64,000 bases of DNA, taken from the NCBI GenBank assembly GCA_022747635.1, contig JAKTNV010000011.1:18187981-18251980 (forward strand). The letters run 5' to 3'. A model generated the notes under the pieces. That model was given only the letters and a program-made list of their open reading frames with translations, was not told the origin of the DNA and made no database searches. Of this stretch, positions 23,420 to 35,200 are shown one piece after another (the stretch's first letter is position 1; every line of letters begins with the position of its first letter). The stretch comes from Hetaerina americana. Taxonomy: Eukaryota > Arthropoda > Insecta > Odonata > Calopterygidae. Both the position numbers and the translations under genes were made by a program.

Positions 23420-25590
23420 TTTTGCCGTGACTCTATCATCGCTTTGGTTGGTCTCAATCCCCCTACCCTCATGCGGGTAGGGGGATTGAGAATTCTCACG
23501 CAGTATCCCTGCCTGTCGTAAGAGGCGAATAAAAAGGCGGGGAGACATACTCGAAAACTAACCCCTAGTAAGAAACGGATACTTCCAAACAGTCTAATGG
23601 ATTTACTGTCGGCGTACAGCCATACCATCTGGCCTGCGATCCACATGGGTGTTTGACGCGCCTGAAGATCCGCAAGTGAGAGAAGGGGATCCCGGAGGGT
23701 GAGCGCTCTGGTTAACCAACCAGGGTTTGTAAATCTGGTATGGACCGGGGAGTAATATTTCTCTTTGGCCCTGGATTTCGTGAAAACGGGTTTCCGGGGT
23801 CTACCCACTCTCAGTCAATTGGCATTCATCACGTTAATACATATATTTTGAAGAAGATTGGAAGTGGAACCTCTTTTTTCCGAAATTCTTTCACTTGGTC
23901 CTCCGAAGTCATCGCTTCAAAAACCGAGCATAACATTTTTGAACACACTTGCGAGGTGAGATGGAAGGATAGCTGGGATTACTGGAGTAATAGTTATAGA
24001 GTAATTTACAGCGGAGGGGACGAGAGCCCAAGAGGGGTTGCCTCTAAATAAAGAGGTAGGAAGAAGCGTAGTAAAAATAGAACAAGAAATGGATAGAATA
24101 TTACCAGTAGAGATAAAAGCAGAACCGACGAATTGGTCATTGTTCAGGTGTACAGTAAGAAGGGAAGATCTCTGTTAACAGTTAGAGATAAGATGGGCAA
24201 GAGAATAGTATATACAGGAAGGATCCAAGAGAAATGGAAGGAATATATAGAAGTAAAGTAGTATAGTAGTAAAGAACTTAGACCAAAAAAGTTACTCATA
24301 GAAAAGGAACATGATGTAGAGGAAAATAGCTTAGGTCTAGGCATACTCGACGATGAGATAGAAAGGGCATTAAGGGAGATAAAGCTAAATAAGGCCATGG
24401 GGGTGGATAACATTCCTGTGGAACTACTGAAATGTTTAGGAAAATGTGGGAGGAAGAGACTATGTAGGCTGATTCATAGTATCTATGTGGAAGGAATCTG
24501 GCCGGAGGACTTTGTGAGACAGTGTTAGTTCCTATTCTGAAAAAGGTAAAAGCTACATCATGTGAGGACTACAGGACAATAAGTTTGATATCCCATGCTG
24601 CTAAAGTTGTTCTAAGGATCATAAACAAAATGATAGAGAGTAGGGCAAATGATTACTTAGGGGATGACCAGGTTGGGTTTAGGAAGGGGAGAGGTATGCA
24701 TGATGCCATTGCAGTAATGAGATTATTAATCGAGAGGAGTATAGAACACAACCGGGAGGTATTTGCCTGTTATGTAGATTTCGAAAAAGCATTTGATAGA
24801 GTGACCTGGGAAAAACTAATGAGTATGTTGCAGAAAATAGGAATAGATTGGAGGGAAAGGAGGCTAATCCACAACCTATACATGTCTCAGACTAATCAGG
24901 TGTAAATGAGGGATGTAGAGTCCGGATGGGCAGTGTTAGGAAGAGGTGTAAGGCAGGGTTGCCCATTATAACCAAAGCTGTTCAAACTGTACGTGGAGGA
25001 AATGATTAAAGAGACATGAGAAGAACTGGAGATAGGAATGAAAGTGGGCTGGGAATTCGTGAAATCAGTTAGGTTCGCTGATGACCAAGCTTTAGTTTGT
25101 CCAGTGCGACAGATATGGGATGAGAATCAATATTAATAAAACAAAGGTTATGCGATTTTCTAGAAAGAAAAAGCCTAATCTAAACATTAAAATAGGAGGG
25201 CAAAAACTAGAGCAGGTAGAGCAGTTTACGTATCTTGGTAGTGTTTTGGATCAGCATGGTCAAAGTAGTAGGGAAGTAAGGAGAAGAATTGCGCTAGGCA
25301 AAGAGGCTTTCACAAGGAGGAGGGAGTTTATGATATGGATGTTGAGTAAGGATATTAAGAAAAGACTCGTGAAAACTTTGATGTGGAGCGTAGCTATGTA
25401 CGGCGCGGAAACGTGGTCATTGAAGCAGGAGGATAGACGTAGACTGGAGGCTTTTGTGGGGGTGGAGAAGAATGGAGAAGGTGAAATGGACAGAGAAGAA
25501 AACAAATGAGGAAGTACTTGGTATGGTGGGCGAAGACAAGAGGTGGGTAAGCAATGCAGGAAGTGGATGACAGAAAATGGACAAAAATAA
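23420..25590 (+). mobile_element. LINE family A, decayed near-full element
   Basis: Endonuclease part at about 23950-24150: CEVRWKDSWDYWSNSYRVIY then SGGDESPRGVA. A deletion then removes the endonuclease C-terminus. RT part at 24310-24902: LDDEIERALREIKLNKAMGV, GVDNIPVELLK, QVGFRKGRGMHDAIAVMRLL and YVDFEKAFDRVTWEKLMSML, ending in a TAA. VRFADDQA is at 25066-25089. The C-terminal part at 25120-25509 has EQFTYLGSVLDQHGQSSREV and MYGAETWSLKQEDRRRLEAF. Several stops and deletions make it inactive. The leader at 23420-23760 has a 17-bp perfect hairpin (23452-23491). Confidence 0.88.
24522..24905 (+). pseudogene. Reverse transcriptase fragment of LINE family A
   Basis: 128-codon open frame with RT motifs: DYRTISLISHAAKVVLRI (finger), QVGFRKGRGMHDAI, and DFEKAFDRVTWEKL (catalytic Asp region). 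Upstream frame is broken by a stop at about 24527 and downstream by TAA at 24903. FADD lies in another frame at 25072, so no active enzyme is encoded. Confidence 0.85.
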
Positions 25591-26146
25591 ATGCTATGCT
25601 TTAACTGACTAGGATCTAATTATCAAGGCCACCGTACAGTTTAAAAGAAAGTAATAAATCACACTTTATTTCCATTCTAAATACCACTAGAAATCCGTCT
25701 AATTTAGCTTCTGTGGTTTATTATATATGTGTTCATTAGTAATTTGTAAGTACTTAATGTGAATACATCTGCATACAAGAATGAATCGAAGAAATAAATA
25801 ATCCAATGCAACCGTTGCCAAGGATACACTTGTTTCGTAACAATTATGAAAAATGGGAAACTTAATGTGTAAGTTGGAAAAGAGTTTTTTACATATATTT
25901 ATTAGGATATTTTATCAATGTTTTAGAGTTTATGAATCAATGATTTGATAAATTTAACCTAATACCATAACCTGAAAATACAAGTTAAAAGAAGTGGATT
26001 ATTTCAATGTAAGACAGGGTAAATGATAAAAGATGAAGAATTGCTTTTTGTTTGCAATTTTCAAAAAAAGATATAACTCTTCTATCCATAGTCCTTGGAC
26101 TAATTACTGGTTTATAGCATTTTGAAAGAACATACCATTCTAAGAG
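25591..26146 (+). repeat. Unannotated interspersed repeat R, copy 2
   Basis: Inverted copy of 1406-1967, beginning TGCTATGCTTTAACTGACTA right at the degraded 3' end of a LINE. Homology stops abruptly after CATACCATTCTA. Its position suggests a separate insertion next to or into the LINE tail. Confidence 0.75.
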
Positions 26147-26329
26147 AGAGAAAGAATTTATCATACATTAGTGAATGTAATGCAGTTCTCACAAATAAGA
26201 AGAATAAGTTAAAAATTAAAGAAGTTGAGCAATGCAAGCTATAGCAGATATAGCTAGGGACAAAAATAAGAGCATAGAATATTAGGGACTACTTTGAAGG
26301 GTATTATTGTTTACTATACAACTATATTA

Positions 26330-26540
26330 TGGGTACTATAAAACTTGGTTTTTGAGATTGGAGAAAAAGTGTACATTGAGGCTTTTGATGGGGATAAGGA
26401 GAAGAATGTAAACTGGCTAAGATTGATGGAAAGAAAACCAATGCAAGAAACGGAAGATAGAAGGCTGTTGGGAGAAATTCAAAGAGGAAGAAAAAGAGCA
26501 TGACCAAGATTCATAGAGACCATGTTAATGTTGAAGTGTG
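26330..26540 (+). mobile_element. LINE 3' fragment
   Basis: Translation in shifting frames resembles the C-terminal region of LINE families A and B (GGAGAAAAAGTG, AACTGGCTAAGATTGATGGA, GAAGATAGAAGGCTGTTGGG). Short and decayed. Confidence 0.5.
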
Positions 26541-29122
26541 ATATAGCAAAAATTACAGTTAAGTGATGAAAATATTTGGTAATCATTTAGAATGGCTGGT
26601 TAGAGGGAGGTTAAACAGATATATGGAGTTAAAAATGGTTTCTTATAATATAGGATGTTATGGTTTTTGTGCTAATATTAGATTTTTTTGTGTAGAATTA
26701 GATAGGCTATAAGGGGAGCAGTAGCGGGGCATCAAAAACATTTTAACCAGGAGACTAATAATTTCTGTCAATTCTGGAGTATATTTTATTTTCTTTCTCA
26801 AAAACAGGATGCAATTCCTACATGGGAGTGTGAGGCTCACAATAGTACAAGCAACTTATTGCCCAATATAATACCAAATATTGTGTCTTTTTCCAATTTT
26901 AAGGGAACATCAAATGTGGTAAGAATTAAAATCATTTGGTTATGAACATTTTACAATCAGCTGATCTCAATAAAACCAAGGTTTTTTACTCATTTTTTTT
27001 ATTTTCCTGAGGATACTATTCATACAATTACAAAGAAATACTTTCAAGATTCTATAAAACATGTAGATTAAATGATAATGTTGAAGATGAGGCACAAATT
27101 ACACCAAAATTTTAAGAAGGTAAAATAGTTTGTCTAAAAATTACATTAATTCAAATTTAGCATGTGTTCATGGGTGAAGGACAGCTTAACTACCATCAGC
27201 ATTTGCATTGAACTACAGACCTCGAAATTTAAAAAAATTTCATTAGATAAAGTAATTAAATTTGAAGATTTTTTCATCTATACTCTAATGACATTATTAG
27301 TATTTGTATATTAACATGAAGTGCTATTCCAGGATGTTATTAAATCAGTGTTGTAAAGGTTGGTCACAAGGACATATATTATTATTATTTTTTTTATCTT
27401 AAGAGCCAATCAATTGATCACTATACCCAATAAGAATTAACCCAAGTCAAGACTTTTATTTCTCATCTCTAACAGTACTTTGAGCACATTTATCCACACA
27501 AAAATTGATAATTTCACTGATAAAACTGTTTGTAGGCATGTATGTTTCTCAATTAAAAAAATAAATCATCCCAAAAGCTGAAATTCACTTACTTGCATTA
27601 CATCACACAATTTTATTTTCTATACCACAACTGTAATTGGAGACTCCCCAAAGGATAATTCTTTACCAAATCAAAAAATAATGTATTAATGGGTTAATGA
27701 AATTAAATAAACATTTCTCACTGATTTGATCTCGTAAATATTCAGTAAAAATTCATGAAGTTATGTATCCAAAAAATCACATAATGGCATGGTATCACCA
27801 TTGTATGAAAATAAATTGTTTTTCTTCATCTACAGAACCAAGCAACAGGCTTATAAAGCACATGGCAGACTGTTTCCATTAGATTCCGAAGCCCAAAATT
27901 AGGGAGTCATCTTTTAAAAATCTTTTCTAATGAAACTATTCACAGTAAAAAATTACATGCTTGTGCTTCAGCATGAATCATCCTCACCTTCATTAATTAT
28001 TCAATCATAAAACAACAAATTGTACTGGCAGTTTACAAAATTTTTACACAACCTTTAATTACAATGACTAGGTTTTCAGTTAAGATGAAAATTACAAGAA
28101 AGATATTCTCTCACTAACCTGCAATGGCCATTCATAAACATGCACACCACCATGGAAAAACATTCTTATATAGTGTTAGTGATATGGTGAAAAAATATTT
28201 AATTTACATCAGGTATTTCATTGATCAATGTCATTTTCGATGCCACTTGTTCCGCCACAGGATTTACCACTATTCAAAATTACAAGGATATTACTGCAGC
28301 AAAATAAATTAGAAAAATATTGGAACTTAACAGGAAGAATGAAAAGTAAGCATGTCTCTTTGACAAAATTGATGACATCATGTCAAATTACATACTCTGA
28401 ATGCATAAAATTCTGGGAATGATTTTTTAAAAATGTCTTCAAGTATTCATATTTGAAAAATACTTTTATACCCACAAAAACAAAACATATCCGGGCATTT
28501 CAGTATTATAAAGAAATGAAATGAAACAGTTTTCTAATACGTTATTGCAGTGAATTCCAGAATCTATCAGGAATGTTAGACAAAACTCTCAAAGTTTGTC
28601 AAAGTAAAACTCAATCAATTTCCCTTTCTGTTGATAAACACTATCTTATCATAACCTACGAAAAATTGTAAGTTTATCTTTAAACAGCTATTAACCTTGG
28701 AAAATTATACAGTTAACTCTTCATAAAGCTTCTTTCGCTGTATCACTAACAATTGAAAAATTTTCTTGATTAGCCAATGGCACCAAAAATACACACATGA
28801 CCAACAATCAAGTGCTATTAAAACACATAATTCTCCCTTCTACAAGTTGAATACTTATTCAACATCATAGATTAGTCTCCCATAAAATAGTCATGGCCAC
28901 TAAAAACATATTAACATTATGCTTTTCTCACACACAAATAAATAAGATATAACATTAAATTTACAATTATGTCTGCAAGCATGGATAACAATATACATTA
29001 TTACTATTATTATGTCACTTATAAAGTATGCGAGCTGGTAATGTACAATACTAACAAGAAAAAAAACCTGTTTTAAACAGTGTAAAGAATTCTACTGGAT
29101 TATTTTTTTAAGGGCACAAAAA
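26540..29122. other. 3' flank of OCRL, AT-rich, nothing recognised
   Basis: It probably holds the OCRL 3' UTR next to the stop at 29123. Several minus-strand AATAAA-like hexamers occur, but none can be chosen. No other gene or repeat seen. Confidence 0.35.
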
Positions 29123-29283
29123 TCAGTGCCCAAGCAAGAAATCACTTTGGTCGTTGACTAGGAAATGGTGGACAAAATTTGCCTTCTTGCGTTCAATGAC
29201 AGGATCTCCACTTTTACTTCCTCCCATGTTGTCACCTCTCCTCCGAGGGGGATCCCGCAGAAATATGCCCCCAAAAAGCATTG
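29123..29283 (-). CDS. OCRL: OCRL last exon with stop codon
   Basis: It encodes [20 protein letters not shown] and ends QSDFLLGH before TGA at 29125-29123. It matches the C-terminal LFxxxxLRPPP...FLLGF part of the family. The acceptor GGACAG is preceded by a T-run. The 3' UTR and polyadenylation site are not resolved. Confidence 0.95.
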
Positions 29284-32200
29284 CTGTCCAGGAAAAAACA
29301 TTAAAGCCATTTACTTCAATAGGATCTGATAACCATGCACTTGCATACTTATACAAGGTTTGTATACAAAGTATCAGTAACAATTTTTTCCTGATGTGAC
29401 GCGCGTGATCGCAGATCGTATTGGCATTGATAAGATGACATTGCACAACATTATCAATGAAAATTTGATGCTGTGAAAGATCTAAACTCATCCTGAAGGT
29501 CTTCAAGGGTGAGCAAAGGCAGAGTCCAGTGCCGGCTTACGAAGACCTTCTGCAATGCAACACGTCAATTCCCCAACCCTCTTACAGTCTCAATTTGGCA
29601 CCAGCAGACTAATTCCTATTCCCAAAAGTTAAAACCTCTCTCAAAGGACACCAGCATAGGGCCCTCAATGTTAACAAAGAAGCTTGCATGCATACCCTTA
29701 AGGACCTTCCCAAATCCACTTACCAGGGCGCCTTTGAGTTGTGGAAAAGCTGCTGGCAAAAGTGTGTCAATGCTCAATGCATGTACTTCAAGAATTTTGA
29801 GGTATTGTAGTAATATCTGAAATAAATCTATTTTTTCAAAACATTTCCCAATACTTTGTATACAAACCATGCACATATGTTAGTTTTAGGCTTAGGAGTT
29901 AAACAGTGTCAAACTTATCTGGTTTAGGTCAATAATATTAGAATTAAATATGAAGAAAGCCAAAGGTTTGATGACAATATCTCACCACCCCTGATTGACT
30001 GGATGAAAATAGAATTTTCAATTATGACTACATATATATAGAAAGACACCCAAGCACAATTGTTTTTTAAACAACGCATTTATAGATTTGAAACAGGAAG
30101 ACCTAAGAATTTTTTATTTTTCTTGATAACATCCGTTTTTACATTGGTGTCATCTCAGAAATATGTCCCCCAATTCAACCTGCAATCATTCCCACGTATC
30201 CATTGAGCCCCTGGGTCAGAAATTTATAACTTTTTTGAAAATTAATGCTAAGCTATATTTAACATAAAACTACTATGTTCAAAGATCTGAGGATGCAAGC
30301 AAGGAAGCAGTTCATTAAAACATTTGTATGGAGCATGACACTATTCAGATCGGAGGCATCAAACATGGAAATATGCACCAGTGAAGACTTTGAAACTTGG
30401 TGCTGGAGGAAAATGTTGAAGATTAAGTGGTCATAACAACAGAGATGATGACTACTTCAATTTCCCACTAAATAATATTTAGTGGAAAATTGGAGTAGTC
30501 ATCATCTCTGTTATTATGGAACAGTTCCACCACATCACACCTGAATCTGTACTTTATATTAAATGGTCAAACTAAGTGAGGAACAAGAATGTATTGAAAA
30601 TAGCAAAAGAGGAAAGGATCATATGGAGAACTCTATGGCAAAGAGGAACAAGATAACTAGGACACACCTTGAGGCACAATTGACTCATTAGAAACATAAA
30701 GAAGGGAAAATTGAAGGGAATATCTCATGAGGAAGATCAAGAGATAAGAACAAACAACAAATACAGAAGGATTCAAAATAGAGAAGCCATTTGGGGGTGA
30801 GGGAATTAACACTGAATAGAGAAGAATGGAGGGCTGCTATTAACTAATCTTAGAATTGATATACTGATGATGTAAAAGAACAAAGAACGTTGTCAAATAG
30901 AATTGCGAACTTGCTTTATGTTAAATTATCGATATCAAATGTGAAAACAAATCATAATTATATGATAACTCTTAATTAATAAAATAATCTTTTTGTAATT
31001 AATTTTCACTATGATTGTCTCCATTGATTTTAATTAAGATTTTCAGAATATCTTAAAGGCCCTTCATGGCTCAATTAACTATAATTCCAAATTTGGTGGC
31101 ATGATGGAGAGTTAAGAATTAGATATTTGAAAATTCATAACCATATGTGCATCAAGGTTTCAATTATGTACTGTGATACATAGAATCAATTTATAAGAAT
31201 ATGATATTACCTAATACTTTAGCATCTAGGCCATTTTCGTTCATGTGACTCAGGACTTCCTGCAGGAAAGCACAGAGGTATAGGAATACATTCTTGCGGA
31301 ATTCTGGCAGTTCCATCACAATCTGAAAGCATCAAAAAGGGCATTGTACATGAAAAATACTCATGATTTGCACCACTTATGTGACATGATAATTCTTAAA
31401 TTAGTTCTGGAGTGAGTGCATTAATTACATCATTTACACAAAGCATGGGTAGAACTTTGAAAAAATTAGCAAATTCCTGGGTATATGAGTGAGGGAAACA
31501 TTTTCAATTCAATCAAGGGTTGCTAGCAATTTTCCCATAAACTTACACATAAAAAAACCAAATGACAATGATCATCATCATTGGTCATTCAATCCTAAGA
31601 TAGGTTGATTGCAGCCCTCCATCCTACCCTATGTGATGCTAATTGGCTTACTTCCTGGTATTTTTTACGATATACTTTCTTCTTTATTTGCCCCATGTAT
31701 TTATCCCTTTGCCCTCCTCTTGGGGCTTTTCCCTCTATTTTTCCTTATATTATATTCTTCAGGAATACATTGTGCCCCAGGGTTAGGCCAATCCATCTTG
31801 CTCTTCTTTTCTCTATGGTGTTCCATAAGGTCTGTTCTTCTGCATACTTCTTCATTTCTCATTTGATCCATCCATTTGATCTTAAGCATTCTCCTCCAGC
31901 CCTAGGTTTCGAAGGCTTCTATTCTTTTCTGGTCTACTTCTCCAATGGTCCACGCTTCTGATCCATAGATTGCCACACTCCATACAAATGTTTTCATGTG
32001 TTGTTTCCTCGTCTGTAGTTCTATCTTCTTTGAACACAGCAGTTGTCTTTTCATTGTGAATGCTCTTTTAGCTTGAGCCATTCTTCGCTTGGTGGCTGTA
32101 GTACTTCTTCCACCCCATGTTATGGTACTTCCGCAATGTGAAGGAATCTACTTGCCCTAATTATTGTCCTTTCAGTGTGACTACTGTATTCCACTTCTCT

Positions 32201-35200
32201 CTTCCATAAACTAGGATTTTAGTCTTCGTCTTATTTATATACATGTTGTATATTTGTAGAACTTGATCCAATACATTTAGGGACCTCTGAAGACCCTCTT
32301 GCTTTTCTGCTATCACTGCAATATCGTCGGCGAAGCGTAGCATGTTTATCTTTTCTCCATTCATCTTAATTCCGTTTAATCCGATGCCTTGTGCTTCTCT
32401 TATTGGCTCCTCCAGGTATATGTTGAGCAATGCAGGTGAGAGGTTGCATCCTTGTCTAACTCCTTTGTTAATTTTAGCCCCTATATGGCTTCCATCTCTC
32501 ATTCGCATTGTGGCTACTTGCTTCTTGTACCATGCTAAGTTAACTTAAAATTGGAAAACATATAAAAAGGCTTCATTGGTGTTCTTCTTGGGTATAATAT
32601 TCTCTTCAGTACAATCAACTTTTCCACTTCAGTTTTGATTCTCAAAAATGAGTCCTCTTACGCTAACTTGCTCAGATCCAAGGTACTTGCCCATAAATTT
32701 CAAAACCAACATCATTTTTTACCACCATTAATTTAATCTCTTAACCTTTAACTCTACATCATATTAAATTCACATTTCCACCAAACTAAAAGTTTGACTG
32801 AATGGGGTCAAGTTCATGACTTCAACATCTGAAGATAAGGATAAAAAATTGAAAAAAACATGGTATGAAAAATTTGAGAGGTATAAGAACAGTATTATTA
32901 ATGCCTAGACGAATTTTCCCCTTTGCAACTAGCCTAATGGAACATGAAGGGAAGGGGAATTTCTAAAGGGAAAATAAACTTGTAAGATTTTTAGGACAGA
33001 TTAAGATTAGGCACTTATTAAGAGACAAAATTTATACCATTTGAACACACTTAGATTTATTTATTTACCTGCTTGCAAGCTTTGTAGTTCCCACATTCCT
33101 TATAACAAAACTTGTGCAAATTAAATGGGATTATTGGCTCAGCAGTTGACTCCAGAAGAAGAACTAAAGCTTCAGCTACTGAATGAACGCTCCCAGCTAT
33201 GTTAATTAAGGAGGTTTACCAGCTTATTATTCCCACTATGGTTGAAATATACTTTCCTTCAATATATATATAATATGCTCACTTGACGGGACAATAAAAA
33301 TATATATTACAGGGTCGCACCCAAATCAGTCCAACCACTTTTGGGTGCGACCCTGTATGAACACATAGACCTACCATTTATTGATTAAAAAATTAATGAA
33401 ACATGCAATGAACAACTAGAAGAAAATGTATTTATGTAGACACAACTAAGGGATTTATATCAGCTTGTTTATCACTTCTCCTGATTTCAAGCTGTCATAG
33501 TGAAAGGCCTTATATGAATTTCTCATTAATTAATTTATGTACAATGCAAGCCACCGTTAGGGTGCATGGCAGGGGGTGAATAGACCAGACTAATTTTTAC
33601 CTGAACATGACCCAACCGCGGTCAGACAATGTTATTCTGATCCCTTATCATTCGTGGAAAAAATGACATCTTAAATCTATTTGTTCTACACCAAATCTCT
33701 CTAATGTTATCACCATAATCTCTTAAATTTTTCTTAAAAGGCTCTCATATTTTAATGCTTGACTGGGTGACATTTGTTGTAACAGGCATAACTTTGTGGA
33801 ATCGTGGAATCTAATCATAACAGAGCCACAAGTACATGTGTTTTCCCACACGTTTTATTATAAAACGCAGAAGTAATTTATTTTTAAGGTGCCTCTACAA
33901 CTGAGGGTATTTGCACCTCTGTACTATTATAAAACAGCCCAGGTTTTGATGCAAAATATCATCATCAGGACCTGACAAACAACAAAAAAAACAAGTATTT
34001 GTGCTTCAATGCTTAACTTGATCTCCTCACTTCTGAAGAATCTCTTCAATTTTAATGAGATTCACTTCCATCCCATTCGCACCTATGTATTTGAGAACTG
34101 AGAATAAAATGATAGAAGCATGCTAAAAAAAATCAAGGATACGAAGTGGCTCTGATGACCCATAATCCAGCCATGTCCTTATCAATACAAGCTCATGGGG
34201 AAGGCCTGGTTGGATAAAAAGATGTTGCTGGTGAAGTCCATGGCAATACAGATGATCCACCAAAAACCAAATTTCTTTGGGAATGGGGTAAGGCTCCTGT
34301 GTTGAAGGCACATCCTTTAAACACCCTTTCTCCTGAAAATTTTGATGGACCAGTTAACATTTAGATTGCAGCATCTAATTCACCATAAATATCATTCTTA
34401 AAAATGACTGAATTCCCTTACGAGTTCCATCAATTTTCCCACAGGAATATCCCTGAGTGGCACACTTATGTGAACCAAGGCTTCAATAGATGATCCAAAA
34501 CAGCTCCATTCATATGTTCCTGGAATTGAAAAATATTTAGATGAACTAAATGGAAACAACAATTTGATAATTCAAATAAGTGATTAAGGAGAGAAAAACA
34601 GACAGATTCATTACAGAGGATGGAATACTTGCCAGTTATTGTAATAAAAATATCTTTCCCACCATCAAGATGAAGTACGAGAATGTCATAGAGTTTGTCT
34701 TCACCCGAGTTCATTTTACATGCAGACTTTTTGTCTACCAATACTTTTAATTTAACATCACATTTTTCACCTGAAATATACAGAAATGTAACATTCATGT
34801 ACTTAAAAACTTTTAATTATATTTGTTGTAAGTCTACCACAAACTTATAGAGACCCTACTAATATAACTCATTCCTAAGAAACTGCAGGAGATGCCGTAA
34901 CAGTAACTTTTAACGGAGTCATCCGCTAATGTGCATTTCAATGCAACAATTTCCAAGTGTAAAAATCATTCGCCTTCCCCGTCAATGCGAATGATTTTCA
35001 CACTCTGAAATTGTTGCATGATAACTCTTAGTGGTACCCTTCATTTTTACTCTCTCCAAATATAGTAAATGGGAAAGGATCACGCTTATGACAGGAATTG
35101 AGTTCAGTTTGAAAAAATGAGGTTTTTCTTCAGGTTTTTTTCACATTATGAACTCCTTTGGGCGTGTTTCCCTGGTTACGCTTGCATGTGTATCCATTAA

